Of a stretch of 64,000 nt of DNA, positions 44,901 through 56,872 are shown piece by piece. The translations under genes and the position numbers were made by a program. The DNA is taken from assembly GCA_014155875.1 (NCBI GenBank), contig JACEFZ010017425.1, positions 310,001-374,000 of the forward strand, written 5' to 3'. The DNA is from Cepaea nemoralis. Its lineage: Eukaryota > Mollusca > Gastropoda > Stylommatophora > Helicidae. Each line of letters begins with the position of its first letter. The first letter of the stretch is position 1. The notes beneath the pieces are model-generated. The model made no database searches. It had not been told where the DNA came from and saw only the letters and a program-made list of their open reading frames with translations.

Positions 44901-45181
44901 GCCGTGTGACGATTCTGTGTAGTCACGTCATTTTCTTCCCTTTCCCTAGCGTTTTGGTTCGGGGATTCTTTCATCATCATCATCATATATTTACGTACGT
45001 ATTTTGGGAATGGGAGGAGGGAGGAGGAGGAAGAAGAAAAAAAATACGACAGTGGGCTGCACTGGAATGAAAGGAAGGCGTGTAGAAAATTTCATCTCAA
45101 TCGGATGGGCCGTTCGCGAGCGCATATAGGACATACGGACAGACAGACAGACAGACGGAGATCGCAATTTATATATAAGAC

Positions 45182-45276
45182 TAGCTGACCCGGCCCGGCT
45201 TCGCCCAGTCCTTTTTGGGGAGCATCTCATTTAATTCATATAAGTAGTCATATAAGTTCCCGTTCCCGTTACCGAC

Positions 45277-45313
<37 letters not shown>

Positions 45314-45417
45314 GACCCGGCCCGTCTTCGCCTAGACCCTGATGGGGAGCATCTCATTTAATTCATATAAGTAGTCATATAAGTTCCCGTTCCCGACTGT
45401 CTGTCTGTCTGTCTGGC

Positions 45418-45466
<49 letters not shown>

Positions 45467-45607
45467 GTCTATCTATCTATCTATCTATCTGTCTGTCTGT
45501 CTGACCCGGCCCAGCCCATGGTGGAGAGCATCTCATTTAAATTATATAAGTAGTCATATAAGATCCCGTTCCCGACTATCTGTCTGACTGTCTGTCTGTC
45601 TTGGGTA
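45182..45607. repeat. Leader repeats of unit 2 with (TCTG)n and (TCTA)n
   Basis: Three copies as in unit 1, with longer TCTG and TCTA runs (45395-45500). Confidence 0.92.
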
Positions 45608-47692
45608 AATGGAGGAGGGAGGAGGAAGAGGGAGGTGGAGGAGGGAAGAGGAGGGAGGAGACAGGAGGAGTAGGGAGGAATAGGAGGGAGGAGGAGGGAT
45701 TAGGAGGAGGGAGGAGTAGGGTGGAGGAGGAGGCGAGGAGGAGGGAGGAGGAAGAGGGAGGAGGAGGGAGAAGGAGGGAGGAGGAGAACGCAGGAGGAGA
45801 AGGGAGCAGGAGGAGGAGAGGGAGAGGGAGGAGAAGGGAGGAGGAGGAGAGAGTAGGAGGAGGGAGGAGGCGGAGGGAGAAGGAAGAGGGAGGAGGAGAA
45901 GGAGGGGGAGAAGGAGGAGGGAAGAGGAGGAGGGGAGGAGGAGGAGGGAGGAGGAGGAATGTGAAGGGAGGAGGAGGGAGGAGGTAGAGGGAGGAGGAGG
46001 AGGAGGGAGGCGGAGAGAGGAGGAGGAGGGAGGAGGAGGAAGAGGGAGGAGGAGGAATGTGAAGGGAGGAGGAGGGAGGAGGTAGAGGGAGGAGGAGGTA
46101 AAGGGAGGAGGAGGGAGGAGGAAGAAGGACGAGGAGGGAGGAGGAGGGAGGAGGAGGAGGGAGGAGGAGGAGGGAGGAGGAGAGAGGAGGAGAGAGGAGG
46201 AGGAGGGAGGAGAAGGGATGAGGAGGAGGGAGGAGGAGGAAGAGGGAGGAGGAGGAATGTGAAGGGAGGAGGAGGGAGGAGGTAGAGGGAGGAGGAGGAG
46301 GGAGGAGGAGGAGTGTGGAGGAGGAAAGGAAGGAGGAGGAGGAGGAGGAGGGAGGAAGAAGGAGGAGGAGGGAGAAGGAGGGATGAGGAGGAGGAGGGAG
46401 GAGGAGCAAGAGGGAGGAGGAGGAATGTGAAGGGAGGAAGAGGTAGAGGGAGGAGGAGGAGGGAGGAGGAGAAGGGATGAGGAGGAGGGAGGAGGAGGAA
46501 GAGGGAGGAGGAGGAATGTGAAGGGAGGAGGAGGAATGTGAAGGGAGGAGGAGGGAGGAGGTAGAGGGAGGAGGAGGAGGGAGGAGGAGGAGTGAGGAGG
46601 AGGAGAGGGAGGAGGAGGAAGGAGGAGGGGGAGGAGGGAGGAGGAGGAGGGAGGAAGAAGGAGGAGGAGGGAGAAGGAGGGATGAGGAGGAGGAGGGAGG
46701 AGGAGGAAGAGGGAGGAGGAGGAATGTGAAGGGAGGAGGAGGGATAGGGAGGAGGGGGAGGGGAAGAGGAAGAGGGTAGGAGGAAGAGTGGAGAGGAGGA
46801 GGGAGGAGGTAGAGGGAGGAGGAGGAGGGAGGAAAAGGGAGGAGGAGAGAGGAGGGAGGAGGTAGGAGGAGGAGGAAGAGGGTGGAGGAGGGAGGAGAAG
46901 GAAGGAGGAGGAAGAAGGAGGAGGAAGAGGGAGGAGGAGGATGGAGGAGGGAGAGGGAGGAAGAGGGAGGTGGAGGAAGGAGGAGGAAGAGGAAGGAGGA
47001 GGAAGAGGGAGGAGGAGGATGGAGGAGGGAGAGGGAGGAGGGGAAGAGGGTAGGAGGAGGAGGAGGGGAGAGGAGGAGAAGAAGGGAGAAGGAGGGAGGA
47101 GGAGAAGGAGGAGGAGGGAGGAGGAGGGGAGAGGAGGAGGGAGGAGGCAGAGGGAGAAGAAGGAAGGAGGAGGAGGAAGGAGGGAGAGGAAAGAGGGAGA
47201 ATGAGGAGGGGAGGAAGGAAAGGGAGGTGGAAGAGGAGGAGGAGGAGGGAGGAGGAAAGAGGTAGGGGGAGGAGGAGGTAGAGGGAGGAGGAGGAGGAAG
47301 GAAAGGGAGGAGGAAGAGGAGGAGAAGGGAGGAGGAGGGTGGAGGGAGGAGGAGGAGGTAGAGGGAGGAGGAGGGAGGAGGTAGGAGGAGGAAGAGGGAA
47401 GAGGGAGAAGGAGGAGGAAGGATGATGAGGGAGAAGGAGGCAGGAGGAGGAGGAGTGAGGCAGGATGAGGAGGAGGGATGAGGAGGGAGAGGGAGGAGGA
47501 GGAAGATGAGGGAGGAGGGGGGAGGAGGCGGAGGGAGTAGGAGGGAGGAGGATGGAGGAGGAGGGGAGAGGAAGAGGGAGAAGGAAGAGGGAGAAGGAGG
47601 AGGGAGGAGGAGGGAGAGGGATGAGAGGGAGGAGGAGGGTGGAGGGAGGAGGTAGAGGGAGGAGGAGGGAGGAGAAGAGAGGAGGAGAGAGT
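45608..47692. repeat. GGA-rich polypurine array 2 (about 2.1 kb)
   Basis: As array 1 but longer, with several copies of a block around GAGGAATGTGAAGGGAGGAG. Frames of over 700 residues are compositional artefacts. Confidence 0.98.
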
Positions 47693-47805
47693 TCGCCATT
47701 CCGAATTCATACTCGTCTAGTTCTTCCCTTCTACACGACTGCAGATAACTTCCTTACACATAAAAAGATGAATTGTTATTGATATTGCCGTGGCATGGAG
47801 GAATA

Positions 47806-47900
47806 TCAGCAGCAGAGTTGATTAAAAAAAACAAAGACTGAGATCTACAGAGAGCCATGAACGCCTACGCCAGCCGGCACGGCACTTGATGATGATGATT
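47806..47900 (+). mobile_element. RTE 3' end with GAT tail, unit 2
   Basis: CAGCAGAGTTGATTAAAAAA, AGATCTACAGAGAGCCATGA and CCGGCACGGCACTTGATGATG: a slightly longer copy of the RTE terminus than in unit 1, again with a GAT tail. Confidence 0.83.
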
Positions 47901-48360
47901 GCCGTGTGACGATTCTGTGTAGTCACGTCATTTTCTTCCCTTTCCCTAGCGTTTTGGTTCGGGGATTCTTTCATCATCATCATCATATATTTACGTACGT
48001 ATTTTGGGAGGGGGAGGAGGGAGGAGGAGGAAGAAGAAAAAAAATCTATGACAGTTGACAGCTCTGGAATGAAAGGAAGGCGTGTAGAAAATTTCATCTC
48101 AATCGGATGGGCCGTTCGCGAACAAATAAAGGACATACATATTTACATACATACATATATACATACACATATACATAACTTTGTTTTATAGATATAGATT
48201 ATAAATACTGTGCGAGAAGAATATTCGCTAAATGACAGACATCGTAATAAAATAGTAACGACGATAATCGAACTTAGAGTTCTGTCTTATCTGTGCTCGC
48301 ACTATTCTACCTGTCTGAACCCGAGTTTGCTATCCCTATATCTGACACGTTGACATGTCC

Positions 48361-49461
48361 TGTCCCCTCTCTTGTTTATAACATATATAGACAACATATG
48401 TAAGAAAACCCACGAAGAAGAGGCATTTGATAGAGTAGATAGAAACAAGCTGTTAAAAGTTTAAAAAGTTAAAATCACAAATACTGAAGTATTGGAAAGA
48501 TCAGGTTGTGTGACCGTTTATTCCATGCTCAGTCTTCGTAGACTTAGATGGATAGGACATCTTAGGAGGATGGATGATGGTAGAATACCAAAGGACATCT
48601 TTTTTGGTGAATTACAGATGAGTAAGAGATCTCAGGGTCGGCCTCTACTACGATACAAAGATGTGTGTAAGCGGGACATGACTGATACAGGCATTGATAA
48701 TGCACATTGGGAGCAAGTCGCCGCTGAACGTGTTGCATGGAGGGCAAACATCAGAAATGGAATAAGACAAAGGAGAAAATTATTGCAGATAAGTTACACA
48801 CCGAGCGTGTGAGACGTATGATGGTGCATGATGGTGGAAATGACCACGTGTTCACATGCACCCACTGTATACGGACATTTACAGCGCAAATTGTCCTTAT
48901 CAGTAACATTCGCAACCGCCATAGGTAAAACTTATTATGCCTTTTTAAAGCACAAAATATCGTCTGTCAAGACGGCAAGGTGCCAATGTATGTAAGAAAC
49001 CAGCCAAACAGAGACTACAAGAACACCGCATGACGAGAACACAGAAGAAGAACCATCGGTAAATCTAACTATTAGAGAACTCCTGTTTGCGGGCGACCAA
49101 GCACTAATAGCAAATCAGAAGCTGAAATAGTCTAAACGAAATGTGTAGGGAACATAACATGAAAATTAGCACAAGTAAAACAAAGGTAATGACTATACCT
49201 AAAGAAGAAAAAGCAACAACGATTTATCTAAACGGACATCCCCTGAAACAAGTAAAGAGTTTCAAGTATCTAGGAAGTATAATATCATCAAATGGCAAAT
49301 CAGAAGACGAGATCGAAAATAGACGGAATAAGGCAAGCCAACTCATTGGACAAATGGCACCAATACTAAAGAACAAACATGTATCAATAACTACTAAGAA
49401 AGCACTTTACAACGCAATATTCCTACCAACTGTATGTTACCAATGCGAAACCAGTAGTTAG
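48361..49461 (+). pseudogene. LINE RT, 3' part, continuing from 23188
   Basis: Starts PLLFITYIDNICKK, directly continuing the QGCVLS block at 23188. After a rearranged piece (48410-48960) the palm resumes: LTIRELLFAGDQALIANQK (about 49065-49120; the YADD box reads FAGD), MKISTSKTKVMTIPKEEKA (about 49159), KSFKYLGSIISSNGKSEDEI and a thumb ending YNAIFLPTVCYQCETSS at 49461. The catalytic Asp is lost. Confidence 0.84.
48490..48930 (+). pseudogene. LINE C-terminal fragment with terminal C2H2 finger
   Basis: LSLRRLRWIGHLRRMDDGRI, PKDIFFGEL, RSQGRPLLRYKDVCKRDM and a WEQVAAERVAWRANI block are typical of the post-RT region of several LINE groups. In a second frame FTCTHCIRTFTAQIVLISNI (about 48849) and RNRHR form a degenerate C2H2 motif at the extreme C-terminus. 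It sits inside the host LINE RT and is a separate insertion or rearrangement. Confidence 0.7.
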
Positions 49462-49739
49462 GAATGTAGGTTTCAGGTAGTATTTGGTGGAGCTCCACCA
49501 ATTGACCTTGACCTCGGCTGATTTCCACTCCTCCTCGGTCATGTAGTTGGGTGGTGTAAGGGGTGGTATGTAGGTCATATCTAAGAGCGATAATTCTTAG
49601 AATTATGTTTCTAAGGGCAGATAACTATTGAGTGGGTGTTTAATATTTTAATTAATTATTAAAAAATAAAATAAATAAAAATAAAAATAAATAACGACGG
49701 GGTGCAGGGTGGTGGCGAGGGGGTGTACGGGTGAGGTGA
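49462..49739. other. Stretch without a gene
   Basis: Contains an A/T-rich run (AATAAAAATAAAA near 49670) and no coding signal. Confidence 0.5.
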
Positions 49740-50820
49740 GGCTAGGTGGTTCGGGTTTTAACACTATCATCACACGGGTTACAAATGAAAACCTTAAAAT
49801 GTAAAGATGGCCGGTATTATCGGTTGTAGTGGATATGGTTTAGTGAAATTTATTGTTAAGGGGTGGGTAGCGGTTATTAGTGATCCGTAGGGGGTCGTAG
49901 TGGTTTAAACATATCATCATACGACTTACAAATAAAAACCTTAAAAAGTAAAGATTGCCGGTATTATTGGTTTCTGTGGGTATGGCTTAGTGAAACTCGG
50001 GGTTAAGGGGTGGATACCTGTTATTAGTGATCTGTATAGGGATGTAATGGCCTATACACTATCATCATACGGTTACAAATGAAAACCTTAAAATGTAAAG
50101 ATGGCCGGTATTATCGGTTGCTGTGGGTATGGGTTAGTGAAACTCGGTGTTAAGGGGTGAATACCGGTTATTAGTGATCTATAGAGGGATGTAATGGCCT
50201 ATACACTATTATCATATGGTTACAAATGACAACCTTAAAAAGTAAAGATGGCTGGTACTATTGGTTACTGTGGGTATGGCTTAGTGAAACTCGGTGTTAA
50301 GGGTGGATACCTGTTATTAGTGATCTGTGGATGGATGTAATGGCCTATACACTATTATCATACGGTTACAAATGAAAACCTTAAAATGTAAAGATGGCCG
50401 GTAATATTGGTTGCTGTGGGTATGGCTTGGTGTCATTCGTTGATAAGGGGTGGGTAGAGGTTATTAGGGCTATTTAGAGGGTCGTAGTGGTATATACAAT
50501 ATTATCATATGGGTTACAAATGAAAATCTTAAAAAATAAAGATGGTCGGTATTATTGGTTGTAGTGGGTACTGGCATAGTGTTATTTCGTTGTCAGGGGG
50601 TGGATAGTGGTTATTAGTGATATGTAGAGGGTGAGTGGTATATACACTATTAGCATAGGGTACAAATGAAAACCTTTAAAAAGTACAGATGACCTGTATT
50701 ATTGGTTGTAGTGGGTATGGCTTAGAGAAATTAGATGTTACGGGGTGGGTGAAAGGATCAGTAGCTAGATAAGTGCTCGAACACTAACATCATACGATTT
50801 CAGATCGGTAAATGAAAACC
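49740..50820. repeat. Satellite, about 146-bp unit, about seven copies
   Basis: Repeating landmarks GGTTACAAATGAAAACCTTA, AAGATGGCCGGTATTATCGG and GGTTATTAGTGATC recur near 49778, 49925, 50073, 50218, 50365, 50514 and 50662. Copies differ by 10-20 percent by eye. No ORF. Confidence 0.93.
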
Positions 50821-50823
50821 TAA

Positions 50824-50826
<3 letters not shown>

Positions 50827-50895
<69 letters not shown>
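50827..50895. repeat. (CT)n microsatellite
   Basis: About 68 bases of perfect CT, immediately after the satellite. Confidence 0.98.
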
Positions 50896-50897
<2 letters not shown>

Positions 50898-50899
50898 CT

Positions 50900-51060
50900 T
50901 GTGTCTATACGGGTCTTTGTTTCGTTCCCCAGAAACCCATTTCCAAGACCAATATTTGTTCTCAAACTTGTCTGCTCAGTGCCACACTTCACAGCCAGAC
51001 AAAACTACAGCTTCTATGTACCACTTCAACATTCAAATAAGAAAATATGTTAACCAAAAT
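50900..51060. repeat. Duplicated non-minisatellite segment, copy 1
   Basis: TTCCCCAGAAAC, CTTGTCTGCTCAGTGCCACA and TACAGCTTCTATGTACCACT followed by AAATAAGAAAATATGTTAAC recur at 52610-52770. It marks the start of a higher-order repeat of about 1.7 kb. Confidence 0.88.
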
Positions 51061-54000
51061 GGGGAAAAATAGCGGTCAAACTTATAAATATCTTGGCCAA
51101 ACTTATGAAAAGTCGGAAACATTGTTAACCAAATGTGAAAAAAAATATCATCCAAAGAGAGAAATATTTCAACTAAACTTAAAATAGATCAGCCAAACTT
51201 ATGAAAAGTAGGAAAATTGTCAGCGAAATTAGCAACAGTTAGGCCAAATACAGAAATATATCACCCAAACTTATGAAAATTAGGAAACTGTGTTAGCCAA
51301 AGTGGAAAAACCTACGTCAAGTAGGAAAATTATGTTAGCCAAATGTGAAAAATGTCGGCCAAATACAGAAATAGCTCAACCAAACGTATAAAAAGTAGGA
51401 AAATTGTTAACCAAACGGGAAAGATATTGACCAAGTAGGAAAATGTATTAGTCAAAGAGGAATAATATTGAACAAGTAACGAAATATATCGTTCAAACTT
51501 ATGAAAAGTAGGAAGCTTTGTTAACCAAATGTGAAAAATATCACCCAAAGAGAGAAATATCTCGTCCAAACTTATAAAAAGTAGGAAAATTGTCGGCCAA
51601 ATGGGAAAAAGTTAGGCCAAATACAGAAATATCTCACCCAAACTTATGAAAAGTAGGAAACTTTGTTAGCCAAAGTGAAAAAAACCTAGGTCAAGTAGGA
51701 AAATTATGTTAGCCAAATGTGAAAATTGTCGGCCAAATACAGAAATAGCTCAACCAAACGTATAAAAAGTAGGAAAATTGTTAACCAAACGGGAAAGATA
51801 TTGACCAAGTAGGAAAATGTATTAGTCAAAGAGGAAAAATATTGAACAAGTAACGAAATATATCGTTCAAACTTATTAAAAGTAGGAAGCTTTGTTAACC
51901 AAATGAGGAAAAATATCACCCAAAGAGAGAAATATCTCGTCCAAACTTATAAAAAGTAGGAAAATTGTCGGCCAAATGGGAAAAAGTTAGACCAAATACA
52001 GAAATATCTCACCCAAACATATGAAAAGTAGGAAACTTTGTTAGCCAAAGGGGAAAACCAAGGTCAAGTAGGAAAATGTGTTACCCAAATGTGAAAAACG
52101 TCAGCCAAATACAGAAATATCACGTCCACACTTATGAAAACCGGGAATATTTGTTAGCCAAATAGGAAAAAATATTGACCAAGTAGGAAAATATGTTAGC
52201 CAAATGGGAAAAAATATCAGCCAAAGAAAGAAATATAGCGTCCAGACTTATAAAAAGTAGGAAAATTTGTCAACCAAATGGTAAAATTATCAGCCAAAGA
52301 GAAATATCTAGTCCAGACTTATAAAAAAGTAGAAAAATGTGTCAACCAAATGGTAAAAATGTGAGATGTGATCACCGATGCCAGTCGAGGAAGACGTATC
52401 TGTACGTAACAGCTATCGGGTAACATATCGATACAGCGACGAGTGGCTAGCGCATGTTATCAGGTTATAATATTACAAACGAACACAACAAACTGCCCCG
52501 ACTCAGCTTTAGGCAATGAATGTAACATGTCATGTCAGTGTCCACTGTCAAAACAAGCAACGTTATCACGTACCAAATTAGACATGTACACGTTCACTAC
52601 CTCTCTGTGTGTCTGTACGGAACTACGGAACTCTACAACGTTCCCCAGAAACACATTACAAACGCCAATATATGTTTTACATCTTGTCTGCTCAGTGCCA
52701 CACTTCACAGCTGGACAAAACTACAGCTTCTATGTACCACTTCAACTTTCAAATAAGAAAATATGTTAACCAAAATAGAAAAAAATAGCAGTTAAACTTA
52801 TAAATAGCTCGGCCATACATATGAAAAGTAGGAAACATTGTTAACCAATGTGAAGAAATTACCGTCCACAGAGAGAAATAGTTCAACTAAACTTATAAAT
52901 AGATCACCAAACTTATGAAAAGTAGGAAAATTGTCAGCCAAATGGGAAAAAGTTAGGCCAAATACAGAAATATCTCAGCCAAACTTATGAAAAGTTGGAA
53001 ACTTTGTTAGCCAAAGGGGAAAAACCTAGGTCAAGTAGGAAAATCTGTTACCCAAATGTGAAAAAGGTCGGCCAAATACAGAAATATCTCGTCCGCACTT
53101 ATGAAAACTAGAAAAATTTGTTAGCCAAATAGGAAAAATATTGGCCAAGTAGGAAAACTTGTTAACCAAATGTGAAAACAATATCACCCAAAGAGAGAAA
53201 TATCTCGTCCAGATTTATAAAAAGTAGGAAAATGTGTCAACCAAAAGGGAAAATGTCGGCCAAATACAGAAATATCTCAACCAAACGTATAAAAAGTAGG
53301 AAAATTGTTAACCAAACGGGAAAGATATTGACCAAGTAAGAAAATGTGTTAGTCAAAGAGGAAAATTTTTGAACAAGTAACGAAATACATCGTTCAAACT
53401 TATGAAAAGTAGGAAAATTTGTTAACCAAATGTGAAAAAATATCATCCAAAGAGAGAAATATTTCAACTACACTTATAAATAGATCAGCCAAAGTTATGA
53501 AAAGTAGGAAAATTGTCAGCGAAATGGTAAAAAGTTAGGCCAAAATACAGAAATATCTCAGCCAAACTTATGAAAAGTAGGAAACTTTGTTAGCCAGAGG
53601 GGAAAACCTAGGTCAAGTAGGAAAATCTGTTAACCAAATGTGAAAAATGTCGGCCAAATACAGAAATATCACGTTTACACTTATGAAAACTAGGAAAAAT
53701 TGTTAGCCAAATAGGAAAAAAATATTGGCCAAGTAGGAAAATTTTTCAATCAAAGGGAAAATATCTCGTCCACACTTATAAAAGGTAGGAAAATGTGTCA
53801 ACCAAATGGTACAAAAATGTCGGCCAAATACAGAAATATCTCAACCAAACGTATAAAAACTAGGAAAATTGTTAACCAAATGGGAAAGATATTGACCAAG
53901 AAGGAAAATGTGTTAGCCAGAGGGGGAAAATCTAGGTCAAGTAGGAAAATCTGTTACCCAAATATGAAAAATGTCGGCCAAATACAGAAACATCTCATCC

Positions 54001-55370
54001 ACACTTATGAAAACTAGGAAAATTTGTTAGCCAAACAGGAAAAATATTGGCCAAGTAGGAAAACTTGTTAACCAAATGTGAAAAAATATCAGCCAAAGAG
54101 AGAAATATCTCGTCCAGACTTATAAAAAGTGGGAAAATATGTCAACCAAAGGGGAAAATGTCGGCCAAATACAGAAATAGCTCAACTAAACTTATGAAAA
54201 GTTGGAAACTTTGTTAACCAAAATGTGAAAGATATTGACAAAGTAGAAAAATGTGTTAGTCAAAGAGGAAAAATATTGAACAAGTAACGAAATACAGCGC
54301 TCAATCTTATGAACAGTAAGAACTTTGTTAACCAAATGTGAAAAAAATATCAGCCAAAGAGGGGAATATCTCGTCCAAACTTATAAAAAGTAGGAGAATT
54401 GTCAGCCAAATAGGAAAACAATATCAACCACATACAGAAATATCTCACCCAAACTTATGAACAGTAGGAAACTTTGTTAGCCAAAGGAAAAAAAACCTAG
54501 GTCAAGTAGGAAAATATGTTAGCCAAATGTGAAAAATGTCGGCCAAATACAGAAATATCTCGTCCACACTTATGAAAACTAGGAAAATGTGTTAGTCAAA
54601 GAGGAAAAATATTGGCCAAGTAGGGAAATTTGATAGCCACGTGTGAAAGAATATCAGCCAAAGAGAGAAATATGTAAACTAAACTTATAAAAAGTAGGAA
54701 AATTTGTTAGCCAAATGGGAAAAATATTGGCCAAGTAAAGAAATAACGCATCCACACTATAAAAAGTAGGAAAATTTATTACCCATAGGGGAAAACGTCG
54801 CTCAAATACAGAAATAGCTAGTTCAAACTTATAAAAAGTAGAAAACTTTATTAACGAAATGGGAAAAAAGCTTGGCCAAGTAAGAAAATTTGTTAGCCAA
54901 ATGGGAAAAAATATTTACCAAGTAACGGAACGCCTCGGCCAAATGTATGAAAAATCAGAAACTTTGTTAACCAAAGGTGAAAAAATATCGACCAAAGAGA
55001 GAAATATTTCAACTAAACTTATAAAAAATTGAAAAATTTGTCAGCCAAATTGGAAAAAGGTCGGCCAAACACAGAAATAGCTCAACCAAATTTATAACAA
55101 GAAGGAAAAAATTGACCAAGTAACGAAATATCTCGACAAAACTTATGAAAAGTAGGAATATTTGTTAGCAAAATAGGAAAAATCTTGGCCAAGTAAGAAA
55201 GTTTTTTAACTAAATGGAAAAAATATGGTACACGTAACGAAATATCTCGTCCACACTTATGAAAAATAGGAAACTTTGTTAACCAAAGATGAAAAATGTG
55301 TACCACATTTAGCCAAACTTATAAAAAGTAGGAACATTTCTTAAACAAATGGGGAAAATATCTCACGTTC
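51040..55370. repeat. Short-unit minisatellite array, about 4.3 kb (direct arm)
   Basis: Mosaic of units of about 25-45 bases such as AAACTTATGAAAAGTAGGAA, TTAGCCAAATGTGAAAAATG and GGCCAAATACAGAAATATCT in changing order. Larger blocks (for example 51330-51600 and 51700-51960) are repeated almost unchanged. Interrupted by a unique island at 52360-52770. Minus-strand ORFs of 60-80 residues here are repeat products. Confidence 0.95.
52360..52770 (+). other. Unique island in the minisatellite with a small Cys-rich ORF
   Basis: Not minisatellite. A 108-residue frame (52443-52769) contains NCPDSALGNECNMSCQCP, a cysteine spacing reminiscent of EGF-like starts, and a second half shared with 50900-51060. 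Neither signal peptide nor splice frame is convincing, so I do not call a gene. Confidence 0.4.
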
Positions 55371-55564
55371 TCATTTCACATCCGTAATAAGGTCGACCTT
55401 TTCTTAAAACCACGTTTGCCTTATTAAACCCTTGAATACCATCTACCTCATCTTCTAACCAACTTTCAACGTTTCATACCACTTAACGCTAACATTCTCT
55501 TTGATCACACCACAACCCGCTTTCTGCTGACTGGGCAAATTTCCAACCTACTAGAGATATACCT
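55371..55564. other. Short unique segment
   Basis: Non-repetitive spacer between the minisatellite and the palindrome; no coding signal. Confidence 0.5.
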
Positions 55565-55857
55565 CTGTCCCCTATGCAAGCAACAGCTGTATTTCAGAAA
55601 AGTAAAAGTATCTTATGTAATAAGTCACTATTGTTGAATGAAAGACATAAAATTTCAACAATAAATTGTACAAAAAATTAACAATTAAATTTCTCTTTAT
55701 GTTTCCAAATTGAATGCTTCACGTAGAAATATAATAGTTAATTTTTTGTACAATTTTATTGTTGAAATTTTTTTTTTTTTCATTCAACCATAGTGACTTT
55801 TTACATAAGATACATTTAATTTTTCTGAAATACAGCTGATGTTTGCATAGGGGACAG
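55565..55857. repeat. Imperfect palindrome, arms about 120 bp
   Basis: Arm 1 (about 55565-55682) begins CTGTCCCCTATGCAAGCAAC; arm 2 (about 55737-55857) ends GTTTGCATAGGGGACAG, its reverse complement. Spacer about 55 bases. The arms contain a piece of the RTE thumb region (compare TATCTTATG.AATAAGTC at 3994-4014). Confidence 0.9.
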
Positions 55858-55861
55858 GCAA

Positions 55862-56290
55862 ATATTCACAATTTTTCACATTTGGTCAACAAAATTTCCC
55901 ACTTTTTATTGAGTTTCCTAGTTTTTATGAGTTTTGTTTGAAATTTGGTCAAACTTTTCACATTTGATTATCACATTTTCTTACTTGGCCAAGATTTTTG
56001 CCTTTTCATAAGTTTGGGTGACATTTGGTCAAACTTTTCACGTCTGGACAACAATATTTCCCACTTTTCATAAGTTTGGGTGAAAGTTGGCCAAACTTTT
56101 CACGTTTGGTTAACACATTTTCCTACTTTTCATATGTTTGACTGAGATTTTTGTAAGTTTGGTTTGACATTTGGCTAACCTTTTCACATTTGGTTAACAC
56201 CTTTTCTTACTTGACCAAGATTTTTGCCATTTGGTTAACAAAGTGTCATACTTTTTATAAGTTTCGTTGCGAAAATTATAAGTTTGGATG
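55862..56290. repeat. Minisatellite in inverted orientation (short arm)
   Basis: Units such as TTTTCACATTTGGTTAACA and CATAAGTTTGG are the reverse complement of those at 51040-55370. Together with the palindrome they form a long inverted repeat with unequal arms. Confidence 0.92.
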
Positions 56291-56373
56291 AACATTCTTG
56301 TGTGATATTGTACGTGTCTCTCTGTTCCAATATGTCTTTGTTCTTGTGTGACTTTGGTCTTGTCTCGCTGTTC

Positions 56374-56375
<2 letters not shown>

Positions 56376-56430
<55 letters not shown>
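56376..56430. repeat. (GT)n microsatellite
   Basis: Perfect GT repeat of about 54 bases at the edge of the inverted minisatellite. Confidence 0.98.
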
Positions 56431-56433
<3 letters not shown>

Positions 56434-56715
56434 TTTTCCACAGCTTTGCACCACATTAAACATGAAAAACAAGCTCGCGCAGCAGTCAATATAAAAAAGT
56501 AAAGACTAGAAAAACGAAAACAAGAAAAACAAGAAAGACGAAAACAAGCCAAGCATACCACTGACAAACCAACAAACAAGAAATTTTCGTTTTCATTACT
56601 TTTATTGTCCCATTAAAAATCAGTATTTTCATGTGCACATCATTCAATATTTTTTATATTTTGTATAGCACTCAGTGAAAAATGTGACAGTCAATGACAC
56701 ACAAACATTGAGTCT

Positions 56716-56721
56716 TTTATT
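56716..56721 (-). promoter_or_regulatory. Poly(A) signal candidate for the zinc-finger ORF
   Basis: Minus-strand AATAAA, about 150 bases after the stop at 56873; a CA repeat lies between. Confidence 0.4.
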
Positions 56722-56744
56722 TTCAATGATATAGATAATTCACT

Positions 56745-56816
<72 letters not shown>
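56745..56816. repeat. (AC)n microsatellite
   Basis: Perfect AC repeat of about 70 bases, in the probable 3' UTR of the zinc-finger ORF. Confidence 0.98.
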
Positions 56817-56872
56817 GGATACCACACATATGAACACTTTAAATTTGTAATAGAGCATATTATAGACAGCAA

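Noticed and set aside
51330..55306. Repeated minus-strand ORFs rich in Phe/Leu/Ile that look like membrane proteins
   Set aside because: They are open only because the minisatellite units lack stops on that strand, and they shift with unit order.
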